Assembly: GCF_009189165.1 (NCBI RefSeq) | Contig: NZ_CP045118.1 | Span: 5,456,001-5,520,000, forward strand | Source: Pseudomonas sp. SCB32 | GTDB lineage: Bacteria > Pseudomonadota > Gammaproteobacteria > Pseudomonadales > Pseudomonadaceae | DNA: 64,000 nucleotides | Direction: 5' to 3' | In this document: in pieces, positions 1 to 10,966 of the stretch | Numbering within the stretch: the stretch's first letter is position 1 | Layout of the letters: each line of letters begins with the position of its first letter | Notes under the pieces: generated by a model | The model's database searches: none | What the model was told of the DNA's origin: nothing | Seen by the model: the letters and a program-made list of their open reading frames with translations, nothing else | Program-made: the position numbers and the translations under genes

Positions 1-525
1 CTTGCGCAACGCCACCAGCGAATCCGGGCAGTACGGCGTGCCCGCCTTCGCCTCGGCCAGCACCTGGTGCGGGTCGATGAAGCGCGCCTCCATCACCTCT
101 TCCGGTTGCAACCGCAGCGGCGCATCGGAAACGGCGGAGAACACCGCGCACCAGAGGCGATTGTCCGGCTGGTCGAAGAAGAACGAACCATGCTCGCGCA
201 ATTCGACGCCGTAGATGCCCAGCTCCTCCTCCAGCTCACGGGCAGCGGACTCGGCATAACTCTCGTCAGCCAGCACCATGCCGCCAGCGGCCGGGTCCCA
301 ATAGCCGGGGTAGATCGCCTTGCTCAGGGTGCGGCGGTGCACGCACAGCTCACCGGCCTTATTGAACAGCAGGATGAAGGTGCCCCGGCCGATCAGCCCG
401 CGCTCGCGCAGCTCCGCGCGCGGCAGGCTGCCCTTGAGTTGATCATCCCGGTTGACCCAGGCGACCAGCTCGGCGTCCGAAGCCGCCCGGTGGGCGGCTT
501 CCTTGTCGCTGATACCGTCCATCAT
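1..525 (-). CDS. NUDIX hydrolase, YfcD-like (3' end outside window)
   Basis: The gene runs off the left edge; 175 codons are visible. The product should hydrolyse a nucleoside-diphosphate-linked substrate in the cytoplasm. Seen: a full NUDIX box around residues 80-102 (GG at its start, then the REL-EEEL-G core), which supplies the Mg2+-binding glutamates. The spacing and the sequence before the box recall the E. coli YfcD/isopentenyl-diphosphate isomerase-like subgroup, so the substrate is not predictable. The start ATG (523-525) overlaps the stop codon of the upstream DUF2333 gene as ATGA, implying translational coupling. Confidence 0.85.
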   Translation of the reverse strand, partial: MMDGISDKEAAHRAASDAELVAWVNRDDQLKGSLPRAELRERGLIGRGTFILLFNKAGELCVHRRTLSKAIYPGYWDPAAGGMVLADESYAESAARELEEELGIYGVELREHGSFFFDQPDNRLWCAVFSAVSDAPLRLQPEEVMEARFIDPHQVLAEAKAGTPYCPDSLVALRK

Positions 526-1589
526 CAGCCCTGGGCCAGCAGCTGGCGCAGGTCGATGATCGCGGCGTTGGCGCGGGAGATGTAGTTGGCCATTACCAGC
601 GAGTGGTTGGCCAGCACGCCGAAGCCGCTGCCGTTGAGCACCATCGGGCTCCACAGCGGGGCCTGGGCGGCTTCCAGTTCGCGGATGATCTGGCGCACGC
701 TGACGGTGGCGTTCTTCTTCGCCAGCACGTCGGCGAAGTCGACCTCGATGGCGCGCAGGATGTGCGACAGCGCCCAGGCCTGGCCACGGGCCTCGTAGAA
801 CACGTTGTCGATCTGCAGCCAGGGGGTCTCCTGCAGCTCTTCCTCGACCTGCGGCGCCACGCCCGGCACCACCGGCCCGGAGGGCTTGACGTTGGTGTTG
901 AGCTTCACCCGGCCGACGCTGGCCGAGAGACGCTGGGACAGCGACCCCAGGCGGGTGGAAACGTCACCCAGCCAGTTGTTCAGGCTGTCGGCGCGGGGAT
1001 AGAACTGCGCGCCCGCGGGGTCGGCGGACAAGCGCGCCAGGTAACGGTCGAGCGACTTGATGCCTTCGCCGTACTCCGACTCGGAGGACGGCAGCGCCCA
1101 GCTCTTGTTGTCGAAGTTGAAGCGCGGCTCGGCGCGGGCGAGGTCCGCGTCCTCGGTGGACTGCGACTGGGAGCGGGCGAAGTCCTTGCGCAGCGCGCGG
1201 GACATGTCGCGCACCTGGACCAGGGCGCCGTATTCCCAGCTGGGCATGTCGTCCAGCCACAGGCCCGGCGGGAAGATGTCATTGGAGAGATAGCCGCCCG
1301 GCTTGTTCAGCAGGGTGGCCACGACTTCCTTGAGGGTTTCCACCGTGGTGTAGCCGACCACCATATGGCGGCCGGCGCGCTCGGCCGCGGCCTGGGCGTT
1401 CTGCTGCACGGGGAAGAGGTCCGGCTCCACGCTCCAGTACCAGCCGATCACCCCGCAGACCAGCAGGTAGACGCCCAGCACGGAGCCGAGCACACGACCC
1501 AGCCAGGGCCCGCCGAAGTAGGCGCGCACGTCGTCCACCGAGTCATCGACGCGATCGCGCACGGAGCCGCGTTTCTTCCAGTTCCACAT
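525..1589 (-). CDS. DUF2333 family inner-membrane protein
   Basis: This 354-residue protein has one membrane segment near residues 29-50 after a short, charged cytoplasmic N-terminus (MWNWKKRG), so most of it should lie in the periplasm. The periplasmic part is rich in tryptophan and charged helices and has no catalytic motif that I recognise. It fits the DUF2333 family, whose function is unknown. The start at 1589 is chosen because AAGGAC precedes it at good spacing; an open frame continues upstream to 1811 but lacks membrane-protein character. It overlaps the following NUDIX gene by four bases, so the two are probably one operon. Confidence 0.8.
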   Translation of the reverse strand: MWNWKKRGSVRDRVDDSVDDVRAYFGGPWLGRVLGSVLGVYLLVCGVIGWYWSVEPDLFPVQQNAQAAAERAGRHMVVGYTTVETLKEVVATLLNKPGGYLSNDIFPPGLWLDDMPSWEYGALVQVRDMSRALRKDFARSQSQSTEDADLARAEPRFNFDNKSWALPSSESEYGEGIKSLDRYLARLSADPAGAQFYPRADSLNNWLGDVSTRLGSLSQRLSASVGRVKLNTNVKPSGPVVPGVAPQVEEELQETPWLQIDNVFYEARGQAWALSHILRAIEVDFADVLAKKNATVSVRQIIRELEAAQAPLWSPMVLNGSGFGVLANHSLVMANYISRANAAIIDLRQLLAQG

Positions 1590-1836
1590 GGCAAAGTCCT
1601 TAGCATCTCGAAAACGAAGAGGGGTTGGACCCGATTCCGCACCGGGCGTGCCCCAGCGAAACGATCCTGCCGCGCAAGCATGCCGCACCCGGCGGCTCAG
1701 CGCAGCCCATCCTGCGCATGGTGCGCGGTAACGTCGCGAATTACAAAGTGCACGTCGTTTGAACGAAGACACTGTTATTGCCACCAAGGACTGGTAGCAT
1801 AGGGCCATCATTGTGTATCACGGCAGAAACACCTCA

Positions 1837-1855
1837 CCCGCCCGCCCGCCCGCCC
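1837..1855. repeat. Tetranucleotide run (CCCG)4-CCC upstream of gcbA
   Basis: Four exact CCCG units followed by CCC lie 28 bases before the gcbA start codon, in the 294-base gap 1590-1883 between divergent genes. Otherwise this gap shows no gene. The run could change length by slippage and so alter the gcbA leader; that is inference only. Confidence 0.6.
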
Positions 1856-1883
1856 ACATTACGGACTGATAAAGAAGCGCGCC

Positions 1884-3497
<1,614 letters not shown>

Positions 3498-3618
3498 CCC
3501 AGGCGCGGCGCTCTGCCGCGCCATTCACCAACCAGATGCTGGCACCTTGTCATCAGCCAGTAACGAAATTGCAATAGGTTGAGTGCTCGCCGTTTTCCGC
3601 TGTCGGTCGAGACCTGCC

Positions 3619-5586
3619 ATGCGCCTCAAGCTGCTGACCAACCTCAACACTGTCCTGCTCCTGCTCGTGTGCCTCGCGCTGGGCGCCACCCTGTGGTGGT
3701 CCCAGCGGGCGCTGGAGCGGCCGTTCGCCCTGATGGACCGCTACCTGGAACTCTCCCAGGGCTTCGAGCGCAAGGTCGCGCAGAACATCCAGGCGTACCT
3801 GGCCAGCGGTGACGCGCTCAAGCAGAAGGCCGCCCAGCAGGCACTGGACGAACTCTCCGCAGAATTGCCGCAACTGCCGGAAAGCCTGGGGCAGTTGCTG
3901 GGCAAGAGCCTCGACGAACTGCATCAGTTCAGCGGCAACCAATTACTTGCCGCCGGCAAGCTGGCCGGTGACCCGCAGGGGCTGCTGCTGCAGGCCGAGC
4001 GGGACCTGCTGGCCGCCCTCGACCAGCTCGGCAGTTACGCCGACGCCAGCCAGAACCCTGCCGCCGCACAATACCGCACGCCCCTGCTGCAAGCCGGCCT
4101 GCACCTGACCCGCCTGGCCCACGCCCGCGCCAAGCTGGTGGAAAGTGGCAACCCGGCGCTGGCCGAGGACATCCAGCGCGAACTCGACACACTGCGCCAG
4201 CTGGCCGACCGCATCGATGCCCTGCCCCTGCTCGGCGTGCTGCAACAACAAGCCTCCGCCTCCGACGACTTCGCCGCCATGATGGGCCTGAACACCCAGC
4301 CCGCCACCGAGCAGCAGAGCGAGGACCATGGCGTCAGCCTCAAGCGCGACTTGGCCAGCGTGCTGCGCCGCTACCCCGATGAGCTGGGCCGCACACGCCA
4401 GCTCATCACCCAGCGCCAGGAGCTGGCCACCGCCACCGCCCAACGCGTGGGCGCGGTACAGCAGGCCCTGGCAACCCTGGAACCACAGGTGCGCGCGGAG
4501 CGGGCGAAGATCCAGACCCAGGTACGGATGATCCAGGGCGCGCTGATCGCCCTGATCCTCGCCACCGCCCTGCTCATCGACACGCTGCAGCGCCGCCTGG
4601 CCCGTGTGCTCGGCCAGCTGGTCCCGGCCCTGTCGACCTGGGCACGCGGCGACTTCAGCCAGCCCATCGCGCTGGCCACCCGCACCCGCGACCTGATCGA
4701 GCTCCAGGAATCTCTGAACCGCCTGCGCGACTTCCTCGGCACCTTGGTCGGCACCATCCACCAGCGCGCCGAGGAAGTGGCCGGTAGCAGCCGCGCCCTG
4801 GCTCAGCTCAGCGGTGGCCTGCACGCCGGCGCCGAACGCCAGGCCAGCGACACCGGGGAAATCCGCGACGCCCTGGGCGACATGGAAGCGGCGATCCAGC
4901 AGGTGGCCGGAGACGCCAGCCAGGCGGCCTCGGCCAGCCAGGCCGCAGGCGTCGCGGTGGAACAGGGTCAACGGGTGATCGGCAACAGCCTGAGCGGCAT
5001 GCGCGCACTGGTGGACGAGGTGCAGAGCAACGCCCAGGCCATCGAGAACCTGGCCGAGGAGTCGGCCACCATCGGCAATGTGCTGGGAGTGATCCGCTCC
5101 ATCGCCGATCAGACCAACCTGCTCGCCCTCAACGCCGCCATCGAAGCGGCCCGTGCCGGCGAGCAAGGGCGCGGCTTCGCCGTGGTGGCTGAGGAAGTGC
5201 GCTCGCTGGCCTTGCGCACGGCCGGCGCCACCGAGGAAATCCAGCAGCTCACCGCCCGCCTGCAGCAGGCCGCGCGGCAGTCGGTGGAGGCGATGCGCAG
5301 CCAGGTCGAGCACGCGGAGATCACCGCCAACCAGGCCGGCGCCGCCGAAGGCGCGTTGGACGAGGTGGTGGAAGCCATCCGCACCATCGCCAGCATGGCC
5401 GAACGCATCGCCGAGGGCTCCGCGCAACAGAGCGGCGCGGTCAGCGAGATCCGCTCCCACAGCGAGCGCATCCACGAACTGGGCAGCGAGAACCTGCGCC
5501 TGATCGGCCAAGGGCGCAGCCAGGGCGAGCAATTGCAGGAGCTGGGCGGTGCGTTGCACACCGCCGTGCGAGCGTTCCGCGTCTGA
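3619..5586 (+). CDS. ctpL: Methyl-accepting chemotaxis protein, CtpL-like
   Basis: This 655-residue transducer has an N-terminal membrane segment (about 8-25), a long alpha-helical periplasmic domain (about 30-310), a second membrane segment (about 314-332), a HAMP linker and a cytoplasmic signalling domain with the hairpin tip around [20 protein letters not shown]. It should control CheA through CheW. In P. aeruginosa the gene next to gcbA is ctpL, a transducer for low phosphate and chloroaniline taxis; I transfer the symbol from context and architecture, so the ligand is inferred. The ATG at 3619 is used because it puts the signal anchor at the N-terminus; a GTG at 3583 would add 12 unlikely residues. 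Confidence 0.8.
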   Translation: MRLKLLTNLNTVLLLLVCLALGATLWWSQRALERPFALMDRYLELSQGFERKVAQNIQAYLASGDALKQKAAQQALDELSAELPQLPESLGQLLGKSLDELHQFSGNQLLAAGKLAGDPQGLLLQAERDLLAALDQLGSYADASQNPAAAQYRTPLLQAGLHLTRLAHARAKLVESGNPALAEDIQRELDTLRQLADRIDALPLLGVLQQQASASDDFAAMMGLNTQPATEQQSEDHGVSLKRDLASVLRRYPDELGRTRQLITQRQELATATAQRVGAVQQALATLEPQVRAERAKIQTQVRMIQGALIALILATALLIDTLQRRLARVLGQLVPALSTWARGDFSQPIALATRTRDLIELQESLNRLRDFLGTLVGTIHQRAEEVAGSSRALAQLSGGLHAGAERQASDTGEIRDALGDMEAAIQQVAGDASQAASASQAAGVAVEQGQRVIGNSLSGMRALVDEVQSNAQAIENLAEESATIGNVLGVIRSIADQTNLLALNAAIEAARAGEQGRGFAVVAEEVRSLALRTAGATEEIQQLTARLQQAARQSVEAMRSQVEHAEITANQAGAAEGALDEVVEAIRTIASMAERIAEGSAQQSGAVSEIRSHSERIHELGSENLRLIGQGRSQGEQLQELGGALHTAVRAFRV

Positions 5587-5602
5587 TTTCGCCCAGACTC
5601 TT

Positions 5603-5682
5603 CGTAGGATGGGTGGAGCCTAGGCGATACCCATGCTGCACACGAAATCGATGGGTATCGCTGCGCTCCACACCATCCTACG
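5603..5682. repeat. Palindromic intergenic repeat (GTAGGATGGGTGGAGC type)
   Basis: Arms CGTAGGATGGGTGGAGC (5603-5619) and GCTCCACACCATCCTACG (5665-5682) are inverted copies, with an inner pair GCGATACCCAT / ATGGGTATCGC (5624-5634, 5651-5661). It lies between the convergent ctpL and agmatinase genes and may act as a bidirectional transcription end. It resembles REP-like elements dispersed in Pseudomonas genomes. Confidence 0.75.
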
Positions 5683-5715
5683 TATGAGTTTCCCCGTGAT
5701 TACGCAGGCGGGCGA

Positions 5716-6678
5716 TCAACGCTCGCCCAGCTTGTGCCGCGCCGCATACAGGCAAACCATCTCCATCGCCAGGGTCGCGCCGGCCAGGGCGGTGATCTCG
5801 GCGCTGTCGTAGGGCGGCGCGACCTCCACCACGTCCATTCCCACCACGTTGATGCCACGCAGCGCGCGGAGGATCTCCAGCGCCTGGTGCGAACTCAGCC
5901 CGCCGCAGACCGGCGTGCCGGTGCCGGGGGCGAATGACGGGTCGAGGCAGTCAATGTCGAAGGTCAGGTACACCGGGTTGTCGCCTACCCGCGCGCGGAT
6001 GCGCTCGGCGATGGCCTGCGGCGTGTTGCGATGCACTTCGCGGGCGTCCAGCACCTGGAAGCCCATCACGTCGTCATTGGTGGTGCGCAGGCCGACCTGC
6101 ACCGAGCGCGAGGGGTCGACCAGCCCTTCGCGGGCCGCGTGATAGAACATGGTGCCGTGGTCGATGCGCTGGCAGTCCTCGTCGGGCCAGGTATCGCTGT
6201 GGGCGTCGAAGTGGATCAGCGACAGCGGACCATGCTTCTTCGCATGGGCCTTGAGCAGCGGATAGCTGATGAAGTGGTCGCCGCCCAGGGTCAGCAGCGC
6301 GCAGCCGGCATCGAGGATGCGATTGGCGTGGGCCTCGATGACCTCCGGGGTTTCCTGCGGCACGCCGTGGTCGAAGGCGCAGTCGCCGTAGTCGACCACC
6401 GCCAGGTGATCGAAGGGGTCGAACTCCCAGGGGAAGTGCCGGGCCCAGGCCATCTGCACCGAGGCGGCACGGATGGCGCGCGGTCCGAAACGGCTGCCGG
6501 GGCGGTTGGTGGTGGCGGTGTCGAAGGGCACGCCGCTCACCACCAGGTCGACGCCGCGCAGGTCGCGACTGTAGCGCCGGCGCATGAAGCTGGTGACGCC
6601 GGCGTAGGTGGATTCGGCAGAGGTGCCGTAGAGGCTGTCGCGGGTGATGGCCTGGTCGTTGTCGTGGGCTTGGTCCAT
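5716..6678 (-). CDS. speB: Agmatinase
   Basis: This 320-residue ureohydrolase should cleave agmatine to putrescine and urea using two Mn2+ ions. The metal-binding motifs of the arginase/agmatinase family are all present: GGDH at 132-135, DAHSD at 158-162 and DIDCLDP at 241-247. The sequence is closer, from memory, to E. coli SpeB (for example GVPFDTAT, GTMFYHA, PVYLTFDIDC) than to the Pseudomonas guanidinobutyrases, but those relatives cannot be fully excluded. It lies 99 bases downstream of a polyamine-type binding protein on the same strand, with a REP element between them, which supports a role in agmatine or polyamine use. Confidence 0.85.
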   Translation of the reverse strand: MDQAHDNDQAITRDSLYGTSAESTYAGVTSFMRRRYSRDLRGVDLVVSGVPFDTATTNRPGSRFGPRAIRAASVQMAWARHFPWEFDPFDHLAVVDYGDCAFDHGVPQETPEVIEAHANRILDAGCALLTLGGDHFISYPLLKAHAKKHGPLSLIHFDAHSDTWPDEDCQRIDHGTMFYHAAREGLVDPSRSVQVGLRTTNDDVMGFQVLDAREVHRNTPQAIAERIRARVGDNPVYLTFDIDCLDPSFAPGTGTPVCGGLSSHQALEILRALRGINVVGMDVVEVAPPYDSAEITALAGATLAMEMVCLYAARHKLGER

Positions 6679-6719
6679 GGCTTCCTCGTCGTTCCTATTG
6701 GTTGGTCACGGTAATGGGT

Positions 6720-6763
6720 GTAGGAGCGCGCCATGCGCGATCGCGGGCGTGGCCCGCTCCTAC
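6720..6763. repeat. REP-type palindrome (GTAGGAGCG...CGCTCCTAC)
   Basis: The outer arms GTAGGAGCG (6720-6728) and CGCTCCTAC (6755-6763) are perfect inverted copies enclosing GCGATCGCGGGC. It sits between the binding protein gene and speB and could stabilise the upstream mRNA or reduce read-through into speB. A related element is at 23832-23905. Confidence 0.8.
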
Positions 6764-6777
6764 AATGAGTTTCGGGC

Positions 6778-7869
6778 TCAGGTTCGGGTGCGGAACGCGG
6801 TCCACAGCCGGGTCCGCTCGCGCTGCTGCTTCAGGGTCAGCAACTGCTCGCCGAACAACTTCTGGCGCATGGCGGCCGGCGGGTAGATGTCCGGGTCCCC
6901 CGCCACCTCGGCGGACAGCAGCGGTGTGGCCTTCTGGTTGGCGTTGGCGAAGTACAGGGTGTTGGTCAGCTCGGCGATGGACTCCGGGCGCAGCATGAAG
7001 TCGATGAAGGCGCGGGCTTCCTGCGGGTGCGGCGCGTCTGCTGGGATGGCCATGGTGTCGAACCAGATCAGCGTGCCTTCCTTCGGAATCCGATAGATCA
7101 CCTCGAACGGCTTGTTCGCCTGCTTGGCCTGGGCAGCGCCCATCAGCGCATCGCCGGTGTAGGTCAGGGCGACACAGAGAGTGCCGTTGGCCAGGTCGTT
7201 GATGTGCTTGCCGCTGGCGACATAACGCACATTCGGCTGCAGCTTCTTCAGCAGGTCGCGGACCTGGGCGAGGTCCGCCTCGTCGGTGCTGTAGGGCGGT
7301 TTGCCCAGGTAGTTCAGCGCGACGCTGATGACTTCCTGCGGCGAGTCGATCAGCGAGATGCCGCAGTCGGCCAGACGCGAGGCGTACTCGGGCTTGAACA
7401 GCAGGTCGAGGCTGTCCAGCGGGGCGTCGGGAATGCGCTTGAGCACCGCGTCCTTGTTGATCGCCAGTCCCACGGTGCCCCAGGTGTAGGGCACGCCGTA
7501 GCGGTTGCCGGGGTCGATGGTCGCCAGCTTGGCCAGCAGTTCCGGGTCGAGGTTGGCGAAATTCTTCAGCTGCGCGTCGTCCACCGGCTGCACGGCCTTG
7601 GCCTGGATCGCCCGGGCCAGCCCGCTGCTGGCGGGGAACACCACGTCGTAGCCGCTGGCGCCGGTCATCAGCTTGCTGTCGAGGACCTCGGCGCTGTCGA
7701 AGGTGTCGTACTTCACGCGGATGCCGGTCTCGGCCTGGAAGCGCTTGAGCGCATCGGCGCCGACGTAATCCGCCCAGTTGTACAGGTTGAGCACCCGCTC
7801 CTGTGCCTGCAGGGGCAAAGCCAGGGCCGCGGCCAGGACCGCAGAAGTTGCCCAGAAGAACGCACGCAT
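6778..7869 (-). CDS. Polyamine-type ABC transporter substrate-binding protein (PotF/SpuD-like)
   Basis: This 363-residue periplasmic protein belongs to the PotD/PotF/SpuD family: after a signal peptide (1-22, cut after LQAQ region) it begins RVLNLYNWADYVG, the typical first strand of these proteins, and contains the VPYTWGTVGLAIN segment. It should deliver putrescine, spermidine or a related amine to an ABC permease. No permease or ATPase gene is adjacent, so it must share one encoded elsewhere or serve as a sensor protein. Start 7869 is preferred because GAGG lies eight bases upstream; the ATG at 7875 is only two bases from it. It is probably co-transcribed with speB and diverges from a LysR regulator. 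Confidence 0.82.
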   Translation of the reverse strand: MRAFFWATSAVLAAALALPLQAQERVLNLYNWADYVGADALKRFQAETGIRVKYDTFDSAEVLDSKLMTGASGYDVVFPASSGLARAIQAKAVQPVDDAQLKNFANLDPELLAKLATIDPGNRYGVPYTWGTVGLAINKDAVLKRIPDAPLDSLDLLFKPEYASRLADCGISLIDSPQEVISVALNYLGKPPYSTDEADLAQVRDLLKKLQPNVRYVASGKHINDLANGTLCVALTYTGDALMGAAQAKQANKPFEVIYRIPKEGTLIWFDTMAIPADAPHPQEARAFIDFMLRPESIAELTNTLYFANANQKATPLLSAEVAGDPDIYPPAAMRQKLFGEQLLTLKQQRERTRLWTAFRTRT

Positions 7870-7921
7870 GATCATCGCCTCGGGATTGTTGTGGTTATGG
7901 GGCGAGCATGACGGGGGCTTT

Positions 7922-7941
7922 ACTTTGCAAAAATACAAAGT
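7922..7941. promoter_or_regulatory. Inverted repeat ACTTTG-N8-CAAAGT in divergent promoter region
   Basis: Perfect 6-bp arms (7922-7927, 7936-7941) lie between the divergent binding-protein and lysR genes, in an AT-rich patch suited to promoters. It is a candidate site for the adjacent LysR-type regulator. Confidence 0.4.
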
Positions 7942-7949
7942 TAATTACT

Positions 7950-7969
7950 TTGGCATTATCAAATGCCAA
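7950..7969. promoter_or_regulatory. 20-bp palindrome TTGGCATT-N4-AATGCCAA before lysR
   Basis: Perfect 8-bp arms (7950-7957, 7962-7969) end 16 bases before the lysR start codon. The position suits autorepression by the LysR protein and, with the neighbouring repeat, control of the divergent binding-protein/speB unit. Inference from position and symmetry. Confidence 0.45.
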
Positions 7970-7985
7970 TGAACGGGAACGACCG

Positions 7986-8894
7986 ATGCTCAGCCAACTG
8001 CGCGACCTCGACCTGCAACTGCTGCGCCTGTTCGTCACCGTGGTCGAATGCGGCGGCTTCAGCGCAGCACAAGGCGAGCTCGGCCTGAGCCAGCCGAGCA
8101 TCAGCATCCAGATGGCCAAGCTGGAGACCCGCCTGGGCTACCGCCTGTGCGAACGCGGCAAGGGCGGTTTCCGCCTGACGCCCAAGGGCGAGCACCTGCT
8201 GCAATCGACCCGCAAGCTGTTCATCGCCATCGAAGGTTTTCGAAACGAGGCCCACGGGGTCGCCGACAAGCTGCTCGGCGAAGTGCGCCTCGGCCTGTCC
8301 GAAGCACTCGACGAAAAGGTACTGGCGCAGTTGTCCGAGGCCATCAGGCGCTTTCGTCGGCGCAACGAGGCGGTGACCCTGGAACTGGTCACCACGACTC
8401 CAGCCGAGCTGGAGCGCCTGCTGCTGCAGGACCGCCTGCACCTGGCCATCGGCTATTTCGCCGGCACTCAGGCGGCGCTGGAACATGTCGAACTGTTCAG
8501 CGAGCCTCAAAGCCTCTACTGCGGCGCCGGGCACCCGGCCTTCACCGAGCAGCAGCCCAGCCGCGACTCACTGGCCGATGCCGACCAGGTGCTCCACCCC
8601 TACCGTTTCATCGCCGCCGACGAGCCGCTGCAGACCAGCCGCAGCAGCGCGCGCTGCGAGCAGGTGGACGGCAGCCTGGCGTTCATTCTCTCCGGCGCGC
8701 ATCTCGGTTACCTGCCCAGACACGTCGCCCAGCCCTGGATCGAGCGCGGCCAGCTGCGCGAGTTGCTGCCCGACGAGTTGGGCTTCGACGTGGCCTTCAG
8801 CCTGACCCGCCACCGCGGTCGCCACCCCGGCGATGCGGAACAGGCCTTCGCCAGGGACCTGCGGGAAGCCTTCGGCCAGCCCGCGTCCGATTGA
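7986..8894 (+). CDS. LysR-type transcriptional regulator
   Basis: The 302-residue protein has an N-terminal winged helix-turn-helix (about 8-66, with GGFSAAQGELGLSQPSISIQ as the recognition region) and a C-terminal type 2 periplasmic-binding-like effector domain (about 92-295). It starts at 7986 after GGGAACG. It is divergent from the polyamine binding protein and speB and is the likely regulator of that unit, probably responding to agmatine, putrescine or a breakdown product; the ligand is not visible in the sequence. Two palindromes lie in the shared promoter region. Confidence 0.85.
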   Translation: MLSQLRDLDLQLLRLFVTVVECGGFSAAQGELGLSQPSISIQMAKLETRLGYRLCERGKGGFRLTPKGEHLLQSTRKLFIAIEGFRNEAHGVADKLLGEVRLGLSEALDEKVLAQLSEAIRRFRRRNEAVTLELVTTTPAELERLLLQDRLHLAIGYFAGTQAALEHVELFSEPQSLYCGAGHPAFTEQQPSRDSLADADQVLHPYRFIAADEPLQTSRSSARCEQVDGSLAFILSGAHLGYLPRHVAQPWIERGQLRELLPDELGFDVAFSLTRHRGRHPGDAEQAFARDLREAFGQPASD

Positions 8895-9031
8895 CGCAGC
8901 TGACGAGCGGAAGCCTCCGGGCCCTGCGAACGGGCCGCTCATCTCTTGTCACAGCTCCTCCCGCGGCGCCACGGGCCGCAAAGGAAGCTTTCCGCTATCA
9001 TGCCCGCCATTCTGTAGTCCGCGAGATGTCC

Positions 9032-10885
9032 ATGCGCCGCCTGCTCACCCTGCTCCTGCTCCTCGTCGCCCTGCCCACCAGCGCCGGCCTCTTCGACAAG
9101 CCCGCCGACAAGGGCGGCTTCTCCGTCGGGCAACCCGGCAAGGGTGACTTCCTGCCGGTGGCCGAAGCCTTCCGCCTGAGCGTCGAGGACAGCGACAGCC
9201 AGAAGGTGAAGCTGCGCTTCATCAATGCCGACGGCTACTACCTCTACCAGCACCGTTTCAGTTTCAAGGTCGAGCCAGCCGACAGCGGCGTGACTGTGGC
9301 CGGGGTGAAACTGCCGCCGGGCAAGCAGCACCATGACGATTACTTCGGCGATACCGTCGTCTACTACGCCATCACCGACCTCGACGTCCCGCTGAACAAC
9401 CCGCAGCACAAACCCTTCACCCTGGTGGTGAGCTACCAGGGCTGCGCCGACAAGGGCCTGTGCTATGCACCGGAAACCACCCGCCTGCAGATCGCCGACG
9501 GTCAGGCCGCCAGCGTGACCACCGCAGCCGCCGCCGGCAGCAGCGCGGCCAAGGCAGCAGCCAGCGACAACCCGCTCGCCAGCCTGCTGGGCGACCATGA
9601 GCCGGGCAAGATCAAGAAGCTCGGCCGAGCCCTGGTGATCTTCTTCCTCCTGGGCCTGGCGCTGACCTTCACCCCCTGCGTGCTGCCGATGCTGCCGATC
9701 CTCTCCGGCGTGGTCCTGCGTGGCCGGCCGGGCGGCATGCGCGGCCTGGCGCTGTCGCTGGCCTATGTGCTGCCGATGGCCGTCTGCTACGCGGTGCTCG
9801 GCACCCTGATGGGCCTGTTCGGCGCCAAGCTCAACCTGCAGGCGATGCTGCAATCGCCCTGGGTGCTGGTGCCTTTCGCCGCCTTCTTCGTGGTCTTCGC
9901 CATCGCCATGTTCGGCGTATTCGAACTGCGCCTGCCGGGCTTCCTGCGTGAGCGCCTGGACAACATGGCCAACAACACCCGTGGCGGCTCCATCGCCGGC
10001 GCGGCGACCCTGGGTGTGCTCTCCAGCCTGCTGGTTTCGCCCTGCGTCACCGCGCCGCTGGCCGGCCTGCTGCTCTATATCAGCAGCACCGGCGATGCCA
10101 TCGGCGGTGGCATGCTGCTGTTCTCCCTGGGCCTGGGCATGGGCACGCCGCTGGTGATCTTCGCTGTCGGCGGCGGTGCACTGCTGCCCAAGAGCGGCGC
10201 CTGGATGAACGGCGTGCGCAACGTCTTCGGCGTGATGCTGCTGGCGGTGGCCATCTGGATGCTCGAGCGCCTGGTCGCCGGCCCCGTGGCACTGACCCTC
10301 TGGGGTACCCTGGCCGGTGGCGTCGCCATCGCCATGGGTACTCTCGAACTGGGGCCGAAGAAACCGCTGCAACGCGCCGGCCAACTGCTCGGCCTGATGT
10401 TCCTGGTCTATGCCGTCATCGCCTGGACCGGCGCCTTGCGCGGCGAGTCCGACCCGATGCACCCGTTGGGCCGCGGCACTCCGGGCCTGCATGCCGGCCC
10501 GCCGGCCTCGACGCCCGGTGACTGGCAGAACCTCACCTCGCCCGCTCAGCTCAACGCCGCGCTGGCCAGCGCACAGGCCGCCGGTCGCCCGGTGCTGCTG
10601 GACTGGTACGCCGACTGGTGCATCAGTTGCAAGATCATCGAGCGCCAGGTACTGCCGACCGCGGAAGTCCAGGCGCAGCTGTCCGGCTTCGTCCTGTTGC
10701 GCTTCGACATGACCGCAAGTACCGAGGAACAACGCGCCCTGCTCGACCGCTTCAACCTGTTCGGCCCGCCGGCCATGCTGTTCTTCTCGGCAAAAGGCGA
10801 CGAATGGAGCGATCTGCGCATCATCGGCGAAACCGACGCCGCAACCCTCGCCGAACGCTTGCGCCAGGCCGCCTCGCGCAGTTGA
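9032..10885 (+). CDS. dsbD: Thiol:disulfide interchange protein DsbD
   Basis: DsbD moves electrons from cytoplasmic thioredoxin to periplasmic reductases such as DsbC. The 617-residue protein has a signal peptide (1-17), an N-terminal immunoglobulin-like domain with redox cysteines 138 and 144 (CADKGLC), an eight-helix membrane domain with cysteines 216 (TPCVLPMLP) and 338 (SPCVTAP), and a C-terminal thioredoxin domain with Cys530 and Cys533 (WCISC). All six catalytic cysteines are kept. Start 9032 has GCGAG six bases upstream; an in-frame ATG at 9026 has none. An open frame extends far upstream but overlaps lysR and is not coding. Confidence 0.93.
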   Translation: MRRLLTLLLLLVALPTSAGLFDKPADKGGFSVGQPGKGDFLPVAEAFRLSVEDSDSQKVKLRFINADGYYLYQHRFSFKVEPADSGVTVAGVKLPPGKQHHDDYFGDTVVYYAITDLDVPLNNPQHKPFTLVVSYQGCADKGLCYAPETTRLQIADGQAASVTTAAAAGSSAAKAAASDNPLASLLGDHEPGKIKKLGRALVIFFLLGLALTFTPCVLPMLPILSGVVLRGRPGGMRGLALSLAYVLPMAVCYAVLGTLMGLFGAKLNLQAMLQSPWVLVPFAAFFVVFAIAMFGVFELRLPGFLRERLDNMANNTRGGSIAGAATLGVLSSLLVSPCVTAPLAGLLLYISSTGDAIGGGMLLFSLGLGMGTPLVIFAVGGGALLPKSGAWMNGVRNVFGVMLLAVAIWMLERLVAGPVALTLWGTLAGGVAIAMGTLELGPKKPLQRAGQLLGLMFLVYAVIAWTGALRGESDPMHPLGRGTPGLHAGPPASTPGDWQNLTSPAQLNAALASAQAAGRPVLLDWYADWCISCKIIERQVLPTAEVQAQLSGFVLLRFDMTASTEEQRALLDRFNLFGPPAMLFFSAKGDEWSDLRIIGETDAATLAERLRQAASRS

Positions 10886-10966
10886 GTGATACCGACCCTC
10901 GCACTGCAATAGTTTTGCCGTAATCGGCTGGCAACATGCCGACATCTACGGCAAAACCCGCATGAC

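Noticed and set aside
603..1802. Long open frame on the strand opposite the DUF2333 gene
   Set aside because: High-GC antisense shadow: rich in Gly, Ala, Arg, His and Gln with no domain, no RBS and full overlap with a real gene. The same holds for the long frames opposite gcbA, ctpL, dsbD, accC, retS, livM, livJ and pilY1.
5716..6678. Guanidinobutyrase or guanidinopropionase instead of agmatinase
   Set aside because: The segments around GVPFDTAT, GTMFYHA and PVYLTFDIDCLDP follow E. coli SpeB more closely than what I recall of GbuA/GpuA; kept only as a minor alternative.
8048..9031. Upstream extension of the dsbD frame into lysR
   Set aside because: The region is the lysR coding sequence in another frame; the signal peptide of DsbD starts at 9032.
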